Shown piece after piece: positions 17,747 to 26,361 of a DNA stretch of 64,000 nt. Positions within the stretch are counted from its first letter, which is position 1, and the number at the start of each line of letters is the position of its first letter. The notes beneath the pieces were generated by a model, which worked only from the letters and a program-made list of their open reading frames with translations, was not told the DNA's origin and made no database searches. A program made the translations under genes and the position numbers. The DNA lies in NCBI RefSeq assembly GCF_000420405.1, contig NZ_ATUW01000006.1, positions 62,001 to 126,000 of the forward strand, in the 5' to 3' direction. The stretch is from Winkia neuii subsp. neuii DSM 8576. GTDB taxonomy: Bacteria; Actinomycetota; Actinomycetes; Actinomycetales; Actinomycetaceae.

Positions 17747-18283
17747 ATGTCTGAATTTCCTGAGGCAAACTTCAATTCGCAAACTCCGCCGCCTCCGCCG
17801 CCAGAATCGGCCCGTCCTGAGCAGGCGCCGCAACCGCCAACCACGAATTCTATTCCGGCGATGGGCCAACCTGCGCAGGGGGCGCCTAACCCGTATGGGC
17901 AGGCGGGGCAATATCCGCCCTATCAACCTCCCTACAACGGCTACCAGCGCCACTCGGACGGTTTCTTTAGTGCCCTGTTTGATTTCAGCTTCACAAAGTT
18001 TGTAACTATCAGCTTCGCTAAGGCGCTCTACGTACTGCTGCTAATTTGGGTTGGGCTGTGCTGGCTCATCTTCGCTATAGCGGGCGGGGCTGCCTTCTCT
18101 GCTCCCTCCCAGTACGACGGAGTCGGGGGCAGCTTTGTGCTGGGCTTTTTGCTGTTCTTGTTCTTGGGCATTGTTCCCTCGCTGTTCCACCTGGTCTTTG
18201 GGCGAGTATTGCTGGAGTTCTTGGTGGCAAACGTGCGAACTGCGCGCAATACGTCGCTGTTAGTAGAAAAAGAGCAGAAGTAG
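17747..18283 (+). CDS. DUF4282 domain-containing membrane protein
   Basis: A 178-residue protein. Residues 1-70 are Pro/Gln/Gly-rich and probably cytosolic. The DUF4282 domain follows, marked by FFSALFDFSFTKFVTISFAK and two long hydrophobic helices (about residues 88-112 and 132-158). No function is known for the family. The start at 17747 follows GAGGGG; the frame extends to 17705. It lies four bases before another membrane protein gene, so the two probably form an operon. Confidence 0.8.
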   Translation: MSEFPEANFNSQTPPPPPPESARPEQAPQPPTTNSIPAMGQPAQGAPNPYGQAGQYPPYQPPYNGYQRHSDGFFSALFDFSFTKFVTISFAKALYVLLLIWVGLCWLIFAIAGGAAFSAPSQYDGVGGSFVLGFLLFLFLGIVPSLFHLVFGRVLLEFLVANVRTARNTSLLVEKEQK

Positions 18284-18287
18284 TTCG

Positions 18288-18971
18288 ATGGCTGATCCTC
18301 AAGAGCCCCGCTACGGGGTGCGGCTGCCACGCGACAGTAAAGGTAGGCCCATCTTGCCGGACGGCAGCACGTATGTGCCACCGCGGGCGGATACCTCGGC
18401 CGAAGTAACCCCTGCACCCTGGCCGCCCAAACCGGGCCAGTGGTCGACCAAGTCAAAGCGGAAAAAGAAGACTTCCCTAGTTTTGCCTCTGGTGCTCATT
18501 TTGGGGGGACTGTTTTGTGCGCTCGTTGTGGCCCCGCTGGGTTTGGGGGCCACTATGCTGTTTCGCCAACCAGCAGGACTACAGGAGGCTTTCCATTCCT
18601 CTGCCGCGAGCCAGGTTCGCGAGGGAACAAAGGTGGCCATGTCGCAGATGGGAATCACCTACGTGGGCTTCGAAAAGGACGGCCAGGGCGACGGGTGTTC
18701 GCTCGAACACGGAAAGGGGCGTACCGAACTAGTTCCAGCCCCATTCTCGCCCAAGGTGTACATAGCGCCAATTCTGGCGGCTGGAGACTACACCTTCCAC
18801 TGCGACTACCAGGGTGTGGCTACCGATTCGGCGCAGTACTTAGATCCCGACTTTCAAGGCGGACTTAGCCCAATATTTGCGATTGGGATCCAAGTGTTCG
18901 TGTTCGCCTCGTTTGTGGCGGTGGGAATAGGCGCGGTAGTGCTGGTGCGAAGAAGATCCCGAAAACGGTAA
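18288..18971 (+). CDS. Hypothetical membrane protein with two transmembrane helices
   Basis: I do not recognise a named family. The 227-residue product has a Pro-rich N-terminus (about 1-62), a Lys-rich stop-transfer stretch, a first helix (about 64-88), an extracytoplasmic domain of roughly 105 residues with two cysteines that could form a disulfide (in GDGCSLEHG and TFHCDYQG), and a second helix (about 197-221) ending in an Arg/Lys tail. Topology suggests both termini are cytosolic with a sensor-like external loop. It is probably cotranscribed with the DUF4282 gene and followed by a strong terminator. Confidence 0.75.
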   Translation: MADPQEPRYGVRLPRDSKGRPILPDGSTYVPPRADTSAEVTPAPWPPKPGQWSTKSKRKKKTSLVLPLVLILGGLFCALVVAPLGLGATMLFRQPAGLQEAFHSSAASQVREGTKVAMSQMGITYVGFEKDGQGDGCSLEHGKGRTELVPAPFSPKVYIAPILAAGDYTFHCDYQGVATDSAQYLDPDFQGGLSPIFAIGIQVFVFASFVAVGIGAVVLVRRRSRKR

Positions 18972-18972
18972 A

Positions 18973-19012
18973 AAATCTGGCCTGACAGGTATGTGTGTCA
19001 GGCCAGATTTTT
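18973..19012. terminator. Bidirectional terminator after the two membrane-protein genes
   Basis: A perfect stem of about 15 bases (core TCTGGCCTGACA with TGTCAGGCCAGA) and an eight-base loop, flanked by A and T runs. It lies between convergent genes. Confidence 0.93.
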
Positions 19013-19023
19013 ATTGGCAAAGC

Positions 19024-19305
19024 CTACTTAGCTTCGTCCTTGGGCTTGCCTTCGCCCTGTGCGGGGGAATCTTGCTCGTTTTGTTCGTTAGCGGGAGCCT
19101 GTTCGTTTTTCTGCTGTTCCTGCTTGCTGCCCAGATACTTGTCGGCGCTATTGCGAGCCTGATCTATCTTGTCGTTGTACTTGCCGCCGGTTACCTTCTT
19201 AGCGGCCTCAGAAGCCTTATCTAATACGGTGTCGGTTACCTGCTCGTTGTGGGAGGCCTCGCGCAACTTGTTCAGTGCTTGATTCTTTAGGTTGTTCAGG
19301 TCCAT
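19024..19305 (-). CDS. MT0933/Rv0909-like 'antitoxin' family protein, copy 2
   Basis: A 93-residue protein from the start at 19305 (AAGGACAGGG upstream). It opens with MDLNNLKNQALNKL and contains VLDKASEAAKKVTGGKYNDK, almost identical to the adjacent 60-residue paralog. A Gln/Glu/Asn/Lys-rich tail of about 35 residues is added at the end. The pattern matches the MT0933_antitox family, whose name derives from one mycobacterial toxin-antitoxin pair. No toxin gene is adjacent. The protein is highly charged, helical and soluble. Confidence 0.75.
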   Translation of the reverse strand: MDLNNLKNQALNKLREASHNEQVTDTVLDKASEAAKKVTGGKYNDKIDQARNSADKYLGSKQEQQKNEQAPANEQNEQDSPAQGEGKPKDEAK

Positions 19306-19363
19306 TACCCTGTCCTTGTAGCAAAAAGAGGGTGGGGCGTGTGGCCCCACCCAGAAGAGTTTG

Positions 19364-19546
19364 TTATTCGCCCAGACGCTCGTCAGCGGCGTCGCGGGCC
19401 TGGTCAATCTTGTCGTCGAACTTGCCGCCGGTTACCTTCTTCGCGGCGTCAGAGGCTTTGTCCAGACCAGCGTCGGTGGTCTCTTCGTTGCCCTTGACCT
19501 CGTTCAGCTTTTCGGCGGCCTTGTTCTTTAGATCGTCGAGTCCCAT
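19364..19546 (-). CDS. MT0933/Rv0909-like 'antitoxin' family protein, copy 1
   Basis: A 60-residue protein preceded by AAGGAG six bases before the ATG. The GLDDLKNKAAEKLNEVKG opening and the AAKKVTGGKFDDKIDQARD core match the MT0933_antitox family. It lies 58 bases upstream of a longer paralog on the same strand, so the pair arose by tandem duplication. No toxin-like gene is nearby: the flanking genes are clpB (divergent) and a membrane protein (convergent). A stress-induced small protein is as likely as an antitoxin. Confidence 0.78.
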   Translation of the reverse strand: MGLDDLKNKAAEKLNEVKGNEETTDAGLDKASDAAKKVTGGKFDDKIDQARDAADERLGE

Positions 19547-19712
19547 ATTTGCTCCTTGGTTAGAAAATGGTTGACACCCCCATTCTGCGACATCTCATGC
19601 TTGCTCGCATTTTTTAGAACCGCCCTCTGCGAACAAAGCAGTTCTTTTGGCCGTCGGGGAGGCAAGCCTGAGAAATTCATCAAAAGTGAGCCGAGATACA
19701 CTAAATGTCAAG

Positions 19713-19733
19713 GTTGAGTGGAATAGACTCAAC
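19713..19733. promoter_or_regulatory. HAIR operator of clpB
   Basis: A perfect GTTGAGT-N7-ACTCAAC inverted repeat with spacer GGAATAG, 50 bases before the clpB start. It is identical in both arms to operator 1 of dnaK, supporting HspR control of clpB. Confidence 0.9.
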
Positions 19734-19782
19734 TTAGAAGTTGTTGGACTAATCAGATAGGAAAATTCTTGAGGAGGTCCAA

Positions 19783-22368
19783 GTGAACACCAAGCTCACT
19801 ACCAAATCGCAGGAGGCTGTAAGCTCTGCTCTCCAAGCTGCCTCCGCAGCAGGAAACCCGCAGGTTGAACCTCTGCACCTGCTGAATGCTCTGCTCGAGG
19901 ACGAGGGCGGTATCGCTCTCGGCCTCCTAGAGGCTGCCGGAGCCGATCGCAAGACCATTGGCACGAAGGTGCGCAACGCGCTAGTGGCGTTGCCGTCCTC
20001 GTCAGGTTCTTCGGTGGCCGAACCTTCCACTTCGCGAGCACTGCTAAACGTGATTACCCAAGCTGGCGAGATTGCCAGTGCAATGGGTGACGAGTACGTA
20101 TCCACTGAACATTTGCTGTCTGCACTGGCGCGAGTGGATTCGCCTGCTGCCGACGCTCTGAAGGCCGGCGGGGCCAGTGCCAAGGCGCTGGAAGAAGCAA
20201 TGCCTAAGATCCGCCAGAACGGACCGATTACTTCGCCCGACCCCGAGGGGACCTTCGAAGCCCTGAAGAAGTACGGGCGCGATCTAACCCAGGTTGCTCG
20301 CGACGGCAAGCTCGATCCGGTCATTGGCCGTGACAGCGAGATCCGCCGCGTAGTGCAAGTGCTTTCCAGGCGCACCAAGAACAATCCGGTGCTGATCGGC
20401 GAACCTGGCGTTGGCAAGACCGCAGTTGTCGAAGGGCTAGCCCAGCGAATCGTGGCCGGCGACGTGCCTGAGTCCCTGCGCGACAAGCGGCTAATCAGCC
20501 TGGACATCTCGGCTATGCTGGCGGGCGCCAAGTACCGCGGCGAGTTCGAAGAGCGCTTCAAGGCAGTGCTGAACGAGGTCAAATCCGCAGACGGGCAGAT
20601 TATTACCTTCATTGACGAGCTGCACACGGTGGTTGGTGCCGGGGGCGGTTCTGAAGGGGCGATGGATGCGGGTAACATGCTCAAGCCTATGCTTGCCCGT
20701 GGCGAGTTGCGCCTGGTTGGGGCAACTACCCTGGACGAATATCGCGAAAATATTGAGAAGGATCCCGCTTTGGAGCGGAGGTTCCAGCAAATTTATGTGG
20801 GCGAACCTTCCGTGGATGACACGGTAGCTATTTTGCGCGGCATTGCCCCTAAGTATGAAGCGCACCACAAGATCACCATTTCGGATGGCGCCTTGGTTGC
20901 GGCGGCCCGGCTCTCGGATCGCTACATTTCGGGCCGGCAGTTGCCAGACAAGGCGATCGACTTGATCGACGAGGCCGCTTCTAGGCTGCGCATGGAGCTC
21001 GATTCGTCTCCGGAAGAGATCGACCAGCTCACCCGCGAGGTGGACAGGTTGCGCATGGAGGAATCCTATTTGAGTGATTCCGACGAGGCCGACGACGCTG
21101 CCAGCGTTGAGCGCCTTGCGAAGTTGCGCGAGGAACTGGCCAACAAGACCGAGGAATTGCGTGGCCTCACCGCTCGGTGGGAGGCCGAGAAGGCTGAACA
21201 CAACAAGGTTGGCGATTTGCGCGTAAAGCTCGACGAGTTGCGCACCCAGTTGAATGTGGCCATGCGCGACGGGCGGTGGGATGAAGCAGGGCGCCTGCAA
21301 AACGGCGACATTCCGCAGGTCGAACGCCAGATTGCGGCCGCCGAGAAGGATGAACAAGCCCCAGCTGATCCCATGATTGCCGAGAAGGTTGGCCCCGCCG
21401 AAGTTGCGGAAGTAGTAGAGGCTTGGACGGGTATTCCCACGGGCAAGTTGCTCGAGGGCGACCAGGAGAAGTTGCTGCACATGGAAGAGGTAATTGCGAG
21501 GCGCCTAGTCGGCCAGAAGAAGGCTGTGCAGGTGGTGGCCGATGCTGTGCGGCGCTCGCGGGCTGGGGTGTCCGACCCCGATCGGCCTACGGGTTCGTTC
21601 ATGTTCCTTGGGCCCACCGGCGTTGGTAAGACTGAGTTGGCCAAGTCGCTTGCCGACTTCTTGTTTGACGACGAGCATGCGCTGGTGCGCATCGACATGT
21701 CGGAGTATTCCGAAAAGCATTCGGTGGCACGCCTGATTGGTGCGCCTCCGGGTTATGTTGGCTACGACGAGGGCGGCCAGCTCACAGAGGCGATCAGGCG
21801 GCGCCCGTATTCAGTGGTCCTACTGGATGAGGTCGAAAAGGCTCACCCCGAGATTTTCAACATTTTGCTGCAGGTGTTGGATGACGGGCGCTTGACCGAT
21901 GGGCAGGGGCGCACAGTGGATTTCCGGAACACGATCTTGGTGCTGACTTCGAACCTGGGGTCGCAGTTTTTGGTAGATCCCACGATCGACAAGGAGGAGG
22001 CACACGAGTCGGTTATGGCTGCCGTGCGTGGAGCCTTCAAGCCAGAGTTTTTGAACCGGCTAGACGAGATCGTGGTGTTCGAGGCCCTGAGCGAGGACGA
22101 GCTGGGCAAGATTGTCAGTTTGCAGGTTGCGGCTATGGCCGAGCGGCTATCTGATCGTCGCATCGGCTTGGACGTGACCGATTCGGCACGCGCCTACTTG
22201 GCGCGCGAAGGCTATGATCCGGCCTACGGGGCTCGGCCTCTGCGGCGCTTGGTGCAGCGCGAGATTGGCGATCCACTGGCCAAGATGTTACTTGCCGGAG
22301 AGGTGAGAGAGGGGCAAACCGTGCGCGTTAGCGAGGATGGTTCTGGCCTTAATCTGGCTGTGGCATAA
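19783..22368 (+). CDS. clpB: ATP-dependent disaggregase ClpB
   Basis: An 861-residue AAA+ protein. It has a Clp-N repeat domain (1-145), a first AAA+ ring with Walker A GEPGVGKT near residue 208, a coiled-coil M-domain (about 405-525, rich in Glu/Arg/Leu), and a second AAA+ ring with GPTGVGKT near residue 610 and sensor motifs in the C-terminal domain. ClpB rescues aggregated proteins together with DnaK. The start is GTG after GAGGAGG. A single HAIR box upstream puts it in the HspR regulon. Confidence 0.98.
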   Translation: MNTKLTTKSQEAVSSALQAASAAGNPQVEPLHLLNALLEDEGGIALGLLEAAGADRKTIGTKVRNALVALPSSSGSSVAEPSTSRALLNVITQAGEIASAMGDEYVSTEHLLSALARVDSPAADALKAGGASAKALEEAMPKIRQNGPITSPDPEGTFEALKKYGRDLTQVARDGKLDPVIGRDSEIRRVVQVLSRRTKNNPVLIGEPGVGKTAVVEGLAQRIVAGDVPESLRDKRLISLDISAMLAGAKYRGEFEERFKAVLNEVKSADGQIITFIDELHTVVGAGGGSEGAMDAGNMLKPMLARGELRLVGATTLDEYRENIEKDPALERRFQQIYVGEPSVDDTVAILRGIAPKYEAHHKITISDGALVAAARLSDRYISGRQLPDKAIDLIDEAASRLRMELDSSPEEIDQLTREVDRLRMEESYLSDSDEADDAASVERLAKLREELANKTEELRGLTARWEAEKAEHNKVGDLRVKLDELRTQLNVAMRDGRWDEAGRLQNGDIPQVERQIAAAEKDEQAPADPMIAEKVGPAEVAEVVEAWTGIPTGKLLEGDQEKLLHMEEVIARRLVGQKKAVQVVADAVRRSRAGVSDPDRPTGSFMFLGPTGVGKTELAKSLADFLFDDEHALVRIDMSEYSEKHSVARLIGAPPGYVGYDEGGQLTEAIRRRPYSVVLLDEVEKAHPEIFNILLQVLDDGRLTDGQGRTVDFRNTILVLTSNLGSQFLVDPTIDKEEAHESVMAAVRGAFKPEFLNRLDEIVVFEALSEDELGKIVSLQVAAMAERLSDRRIGLDVTDSARAYLAREGYDPAYGARPLRRLVQREIGDPLAKMLLAGEVREGQTVRVSEDGSGLNLAVA

Positions 22369-22383
22369 TAGAACCGTGTGTGA

Positions 22384-22416
22384 GGCGGGGTGGTTCAGGT
22401 ACTGAGCTGCCCCGCC
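22384..22416. terminator. Long hairpin after clpB
   Basis: A 15-pair stem including three wobble pairs (GGCGGGG with CCCCGCC at the base, three-base loop) starts 15 bases after the clpB stop. There is no T-tract after it, so it may act as a terminator or a 3'-end stabiliser. Confidence 0.45.
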
Positions 22417-22499
22417 GCACGTCTATGCAAAGCAATAAATAATGGCAAAGATATTGGGAAATACTAGACTTGTCAGTACAGTGTCGAAGGGAGCTAGAC

Positions 22500-23504
22500 A
22501 TGCCAGCGCGTAAGAAAGAGCGAGGACCCTACGCTGGTGGTCTGGCCCGTCGGCAGAAGATTCTCGACACCACGGTTACGCTCCTAGGCGAGGTCGGCTA
22601 CTACGGGCTTTCGATGCGCGACATAGCCCGCCGGGTGGGAATTTCCCACCCCGGGGTGATCTACCATTTCCCCACAAAAGAGGCTTTGCTAGCTGCAGTT
22701 ATCGAACGATACGAAGCCCAATTTGGGGTAACCATGGACAAGCTGGCGCACATGGAGCCTCACGAGGTGTTGCGCCTGTTTTTAGTGTTGGCTGGCATCC
22801 ACGTGCACAACCCTGCTCTGGCGCAGATGGATTGCGTGATCGAGGTCGAGGCAGCTTCCACCGGTCACCCGGCTCGCGAACATTACAAAGACAACATGCG
22901 CAAGATTGGTGGAGCGCTGACTAAGGCTTACGAGGCTTTCAAAGACCAGGGGATGTTTTTGGTTGACGTTCCTGCCGCTGAGCTGGCGCAAAAGCATCTG
23001 GCAATGTGGCGTGGCCTGCGAATCATGTGGTTGTACGACCACAGTGTCGACGTGCAGGGGATTTTGCGCGGCGAGGTGGTAAAGAGCCTGGACATCCTAA
23101 ATCAGGAACACTTGGCGCTAGCAAATTATTTGGGGCTTTCTACCCCCGAGGCGATGGTGCAGATCGAAAAGGCCACCGGGCTGGGGCTGAAGGATTTTCT
23201 GAATATTGGTCTGCTGAACGTGTCCCCAGATAATCTCTCGGCAATAGGGGTGGGGCATCTGCAGATTGATTTGGTGTACCGGATCCTAAAGTCGGACGCC
23301 TTGTCGGTGAAAGATGTGGCCGACTGTTACTACGGGCACCACGTTCCGGCTCATGTGGTCGACAAGATTATTGCTGCAGACGTGGTCACCGACCGCGATT
23401 TGGCGCTCTCCAGAGGGTGGGGCGTGCACCAGAGCGAAAGCCGTGAGGAAGCCATTCGTCATCTGTTCACTCAAGAGGGCGAAACCCAAACTCCAACTGA
23501 ATAG
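22500..23504 (+). CDS. TetR-family regulator with an unusually long C-terminus
   Basis: A 334-residue protein, against roughly 190-220 for ordinary TetR regulators. The N-terminal helix-turn-helix is clear: RRQKILDTTVTLLGEVGYYG, then MRDIARRVGISHPGVIYHFP. A usual ligand-binding helical domain runs to about residue 205. The last 125 or so residues (from about NQEHLALANYLGL) form an extra region I do not recognise. It ends ten bases before a beta-lactamase-fold hydrolase, so the two are likely cotranscribed. The start at 22500 follows AAGGGAG. The ligand is unknown. Confidence 0.85.
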   Translation: MPARKKERGPYAGGLARRQKILDTTVTLLGEVGYYGLSMRDIARRVGISHPGVIYHFPTKEALLAAVIERYEAQFGVTMDKLAHMEPHEVLRLFLVLAGIHVHNPALAQMDCVIEVEAASTGHPAREHYKDNMRKIGGALTKAYEAFKDQGMFLVDVPAAELAQKHLAMWRGLRIMWLYDHSVDVQGILRGEVVKSLDILNQEHLALANYLGLSTPEAMVQIEKATGLGLKDFLNIGLLNVSPDNLSAIGVGHLQIDLVYRILKSDALSVKDVADCYYGHHVPAHVVDKIIAADVVTDRDLALSRGWGVHQSESREEAIRHLFTQEGETQTPTE

Positions 23505-23513
23505 GAAGGTCAC

Positions 23514-24341
23514 ATGCCACAGGCGTTCACCGAAGCTCTAGAACAGGTACAGAAGGTTTTAAAGGCGCCCTGGCAACTGGTGGTGGTCAAAGATGGGAAA
23601 GCTGTTGGGTGGACCCCGCAGATTCATCAATCTTTCAAGCTGGCCTCTGTAACTAAACTGCTCTCCGCGTGGGCCTACCTGGTGGCAGTAGAGCAGGGAG
23701 CCGTCAGCCTCGATGCCCCTCTTGGCCCGAAGGGGGCTACCGTAGAGCACGTATTTTCGCACGCCTCGGGCTTGGCAATGGACTCAGACAAGGTTCTCGC
23801 CTCCCCGGGAACCAGGCGCATCTATTCCAACCGCAACATCGAGCTGTTGGGCGAGTACGTAGCTCGGGCGGTGGGTGCCAAAAATGCGGGGGAGTGGATT
23901 AAGAAAAGCGTTCTAGAACCCCTGGGAATGGAACAAACTCAGCTGCCGGGCTCGCCGGCTCACTCGGGGGTCTCAACCACCGACGATCTGGCCAAGTTTC
24001 TGACAGAAATAATGGCTCCCACGCTCATCAGCAAGGATACGGCTGCTCTTGCCATGCGCCCGCATTTTCCTGGCCTTCCCGGTATTCTGCCGGGGTACGG
24101 CAAGCAAGAAGACAACCTGTGGGGATTGGGGTTTGAAATTAGAGGGCGCAAGGACCCCCACTGGTGTGCCCCGGAAGCCTCCGCTAAGGTATGTGGACAC
24201 TTTGGCCAATCCGGTTCTTTTTTGTGGTTTGATCCCGACCTAAAACTGGGGGCGGCTTTTGTGGGCAGTAAGCCGTTCGGGAAGGATCACGTCAGAGCCT
24301 GGCCCGGACTCAACAGCGCGATCTTGAACAACTACGCTTAG
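23514..24341 (+). CDS. Serine hydrolase, beta-lactamase/penicillin-binding-protein fold (class C-like)
   Basis: A 275-residue protein. The SxxK motif is SVTK near residue 46, the YxN-type motif is YSN near residue 104, and HFGQSG near residue 229 takes the place of the KTG triad. There is no signal peptide, so it probably works in the cytosol, unlike true penicillin-binding proteins. Related proteins include esterases and D-aminopeptidases. It follows the TetR-family gene by ten bases, with AGGAAGG before the start. Its stop interlocks with that of the convergent NUDIX gene. Confidence 0.82.
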   Translation: MPQAFTEALEQVQKVLKAPWQLVVVKDGKAVGWTPQIHQSFKLASVTKLLSAWAYLVAVEQGAVSLDAPLGPKGATVEHVFSHASGLAMDSDKVLASPGTRRIYSNRNIELLGEYVARAVGAKNAGEWIKKSVLEPLGMEQTQLPGSPAHSGVSTTDDLAKFLTEIMAPTLISKDTAALAMRPHFPGLPGILPGYGKQEDNLWGLGFEIRGRKDPHWCAPEASAKVCGHFGQSGSFLWFDPDLKLGAAFVGSKPFGKDHVRAWPGLNSAILNNYA

Positions 24342-24961
24342 TCAAATAGCGTCTGCCAGCCCTGGCCCTGCCGGTGGGCCTCAAAACACATGCGGATTTG
24401 GGCCGCGGTGTTCTTGCTTTCGGACAGGGGCGGCAATTCGGCGAGGCCGAAATAGGCCGAGGCCGTGGTCTCGATATTCTTGGCAAAGTGCCCGCCCTCA
24501 GATTCGCAGAGGAAAAATAACTTCCACACCGAGTACGGAAATACCGGCGTATTGTGCAGGTTGCGATCTTGGACGGCCACCAGTTTGGTTACCTTTACTT
24601 GGATTCCCGCCTCTTCTGCGGCTTCTTTAGCGGTGTTAGAAGCCGGTGACTGCAAGATGTCGGCCCAGCCGCCAGGTAGCGACCAGTAGCCGTCGTTTTC
24701 GCGTACTAAAAGGATCTTGTCGTCGGCAATAATGGCGGCGCGAGTATCCACTTTAGGGGTTTGGTAGCCCTCGTCGTTGCAAAAGAGGTCGCGAACTGTT
24801 TCTACGGGAACCTCACTTTTGTGAGCTAAAATTTGGGCAGAGATTTCGCGTAGCTCCCGGTACCGTTCCCGGTCGTATTCACTTTGGGTGTAAGCCAGTC
24901 CGGCCTGGGCCAGCGACTGGATTTTCATGGCCCAGGTGAGCCACCTTTCTTGCTGGAGCAC
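24338..24961 (-). CDS. NUDIX hydrolase with N-terminal NUDIX_N_2-type domain
   Basis: A 207-residue protein starting with GTG at 24961 after TAGGAGG. Residues 1-65 form the helical domain that precedes the catalytic domain in this subgroup. The Nudix box reads G-x5-Q-x7-KE-x2-EE-x-G (from GWADIL to EEAGI). The first Glu is replaced by Gln and the Arg by Lys, while the metal-binding EE pair is kept. Relatives hydrolyse nucleoside diphosphate derivatives such as ADP-ribose. It lies eight bases downstream of exonuclease III in the same operon, consistent with nucleotide-pool or DNA-repair housekeeping. Confidence 0.87.
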   Translation of the reverse strand: MLQQERWLTWAMKIQSLAQAGLAYTQSEYDRERYRELREISAQILAHKSEVPVETVRDLFCNDEGYQTPKVDTRAAIIADDKILLVRENDGYWSLPGGWADILQSPASNTAKEAAEEAGIQVKVTKLVAVQDRNLHNTPVFPYSVWKLFFLCESEGGHFAKNIETTASAYFGLAELPPLSESKNTAAQIRMCFEAHRQGQGWQTLFD

Positions 24962-24969
24962 GGTACCTC

Positions 24970-25743
24970 CTAAAGGTCGAAATCTACAATCAGCGGGACA
25001 TGGTCTGAGGCGCCCTTGCCCTTGCGTTCGTCGCGGTCGATTTCCACATGTGAAACCGTCTTGTCAAGAGCGGGTGTGGCAAACATCCAGTCGATGCGCA
25101 TGCCCTCGTTTTTAGGGAAACGCAGGCGACGGTAATCCCAGTACGTGTAGCCTTCCACGCGTTCGCGCGAGACTTCTACCAGGTGGGCTTCGCCCTCAAA
25201 AGCAGCAAAAGCTTCCCGCTCGGGGGCAGAGACGTGGGTGGAATTTTCGAATACCGCCATGTCCCACACGTCGCTATCGCGCGGGGCTACGTTCCAATCG
25301 CCCATGAGGGCCACCTGCTCGCCAGCGGCCGTGAGCGTGGAGGCGTATTCCTTCAAAGCCCGCAGCCAGGCCAGTTTGTAGGTGTAGTGCGGATCGTCTA
25401 GCGCGCGCCCGTGAGGGACGTAGAGCGAGCCCACGCGGATCCCGTTACACGTGGCGAACAGGGCCCGTGGCTCAAGCTGGTCTTTGAAAGTAGGGCAGTT
25501 CGGGAAGGACTCGGCCGGTTTTTCTAACCCCACCCGCGAAACTATGGCAACCCCATTCCACTGATTGAGCCCACTCGCACAAGCTTTGTAGCCGGCCTCG
25601 GCAAACGCCTCAGCGGGGAATTGCTCCGCCTTGCATTTGGTCTCTTGAATCGCTAACACGTCGGTACTCGAGCGTTCCAAAAAGGCCAGCACGCGCTCGA
25701 GGCGGGCCCTAATCGAATTCACATTCCAGGTGGCAATACGCAT
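24970..25743 (-). CDS. xthA: Exodeoxyribonuclease III
   Basis: A 257-residue AP endonuclease/3'-5' exonuclease of the EEP fold. It shows the N-terminal IATWNVNSIRAR, the metal ligand Glu in IQETKC, the GDWNVAPRDSD active-site loop, and the C-terminal RIDWMFAT and SDHVPL motifs. It cuts DNA at abasic sites and trims blocked 3' ends in base-excision repair. The gene is divergent from pyrE with a 51-base spacer and is followed by a NUDIX gene. Confidence 0.95.
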   Translation of the reverse strand: MRIATWNVNSIRARLERVLAFLERSSTDVLAIQETKCKAEQFPAEAFAEAGYKACASGLNQWNGVAIVSRVGLEKPAESFPNCPTFKDQLEPRALFATCNGIRVGSLYVPHGRALDDPHYTYKLAWLRALKEYASTLTAAGEQVALMGDWNVAPRDSDVWDMAVFENSTHVSAPEREAFAAFEGEAHLVEVSRERVEGYTYWDYRRLRFPKNEGMRIDWMFATPALDKTVSHVEIDRDERKGKGASDHVPLIVDFDL

Positions 25744-25794
25744 ACTTCTAAGCTACCGCAGAGGCCGCCCTCTAGAAGACTGTAGAGTAGGAGC

Positions 25795-26361
25795 ATGTCT
25801 AACGATCCGCAGCGCAACAAACTTGCGAAACTAGTCCAAGAACTCGCAGTAATCCGTGGGGAAGTCACTTTGGCCTCCGGATTGAAATCCGATTTTTACG
25901 TCGACATGCGCAGGGCAACCTTGCATCACGAAGCCGCCCCGCTAATCGGGCACGTCATGCTAGACATGCTCGAAGAGGCCGGTTTTTCCCCCGAGGACAT
26001 TGACGCAGTAGGCGGGCTCACCATGGGGGCAGATCCGGTAGCTACCGCGATTTTGCATGCCGCCTCCTCGAGGGGGCTCGACGTAGACGCATTCGTGGTG
26101 CGCAAAGCTGCCAAGGACCACGGCATGAAACGCCGCATCGAAGGCCCGGACATTGCGGGCCGCAACGTAGTTGTGCTCGAGGATACCTCTACCACCGGCG
26201 GCTCTCCGCTCGAGGCTGCCAAGGCGGTTGAAGAGGCCGGGGCGAACATTTTGGCCGTAGCTGTAGTGGTTGACCGCGACACCGGTGCCAAAGAAAAGAT
26301 TGAAGCTGCCGGCTACAAGTACCTCAACGCCCTCGGATTGGCCGATTTGGAGCTGAACTAG
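25795..26361 (+). CDS. pyrE: Orotate phosphoribosyltransferase
   Basis: A 188-residue type I phosphoribosyltransferase. The PRPP-binding loop VVLEDTSTTGGSPLEAA is at about residues 123-139, and the catalytic loop RKAAKDHGMKRRIEG at about 103-117. It makes orotidine 5'-monophosphate from orotate and PRPP in pyrimidine synthesis. TAGGAG precedes the ATG. The stop codon abuts the GTG start of the next gene. Confidence 0.96.
   Translation: MSNDPQRNKLAKLVQELAVIRGEVTLASGLKSDFYVDMRRATLHHEAAPLIGHVMLDMLEEAGFSPEDIDAVGGLTMGADPVATAILHAASSRGLDVDAFVVRKAAKDHGMKRRIEGPDIAGRNVVVLEDTSTTGGSPLEAAKAVEEAGANILAVAVVVDRDTGAKEKIEAAGYKYLNALGLADLELN

Noticed and set aside
19024-19546. A complete toxin-antitoxin module
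   Set aside because: Only antitoxin-family proteins are present; neither flanking gene resembles a toxin.
19749-20684. 311-residue reverse-strand open frame at the 5' end of clpB
   Set aside because: Ser/Arg/Ala-rich shadow frame, antisense to the Clp-N and first AAA+ regions.
20491-21480. 329-residue reverse-strand open frame inside clpB
   Set aside because: It lies wholly opposite a conserved ClpB sequence and shows no domain of its own.
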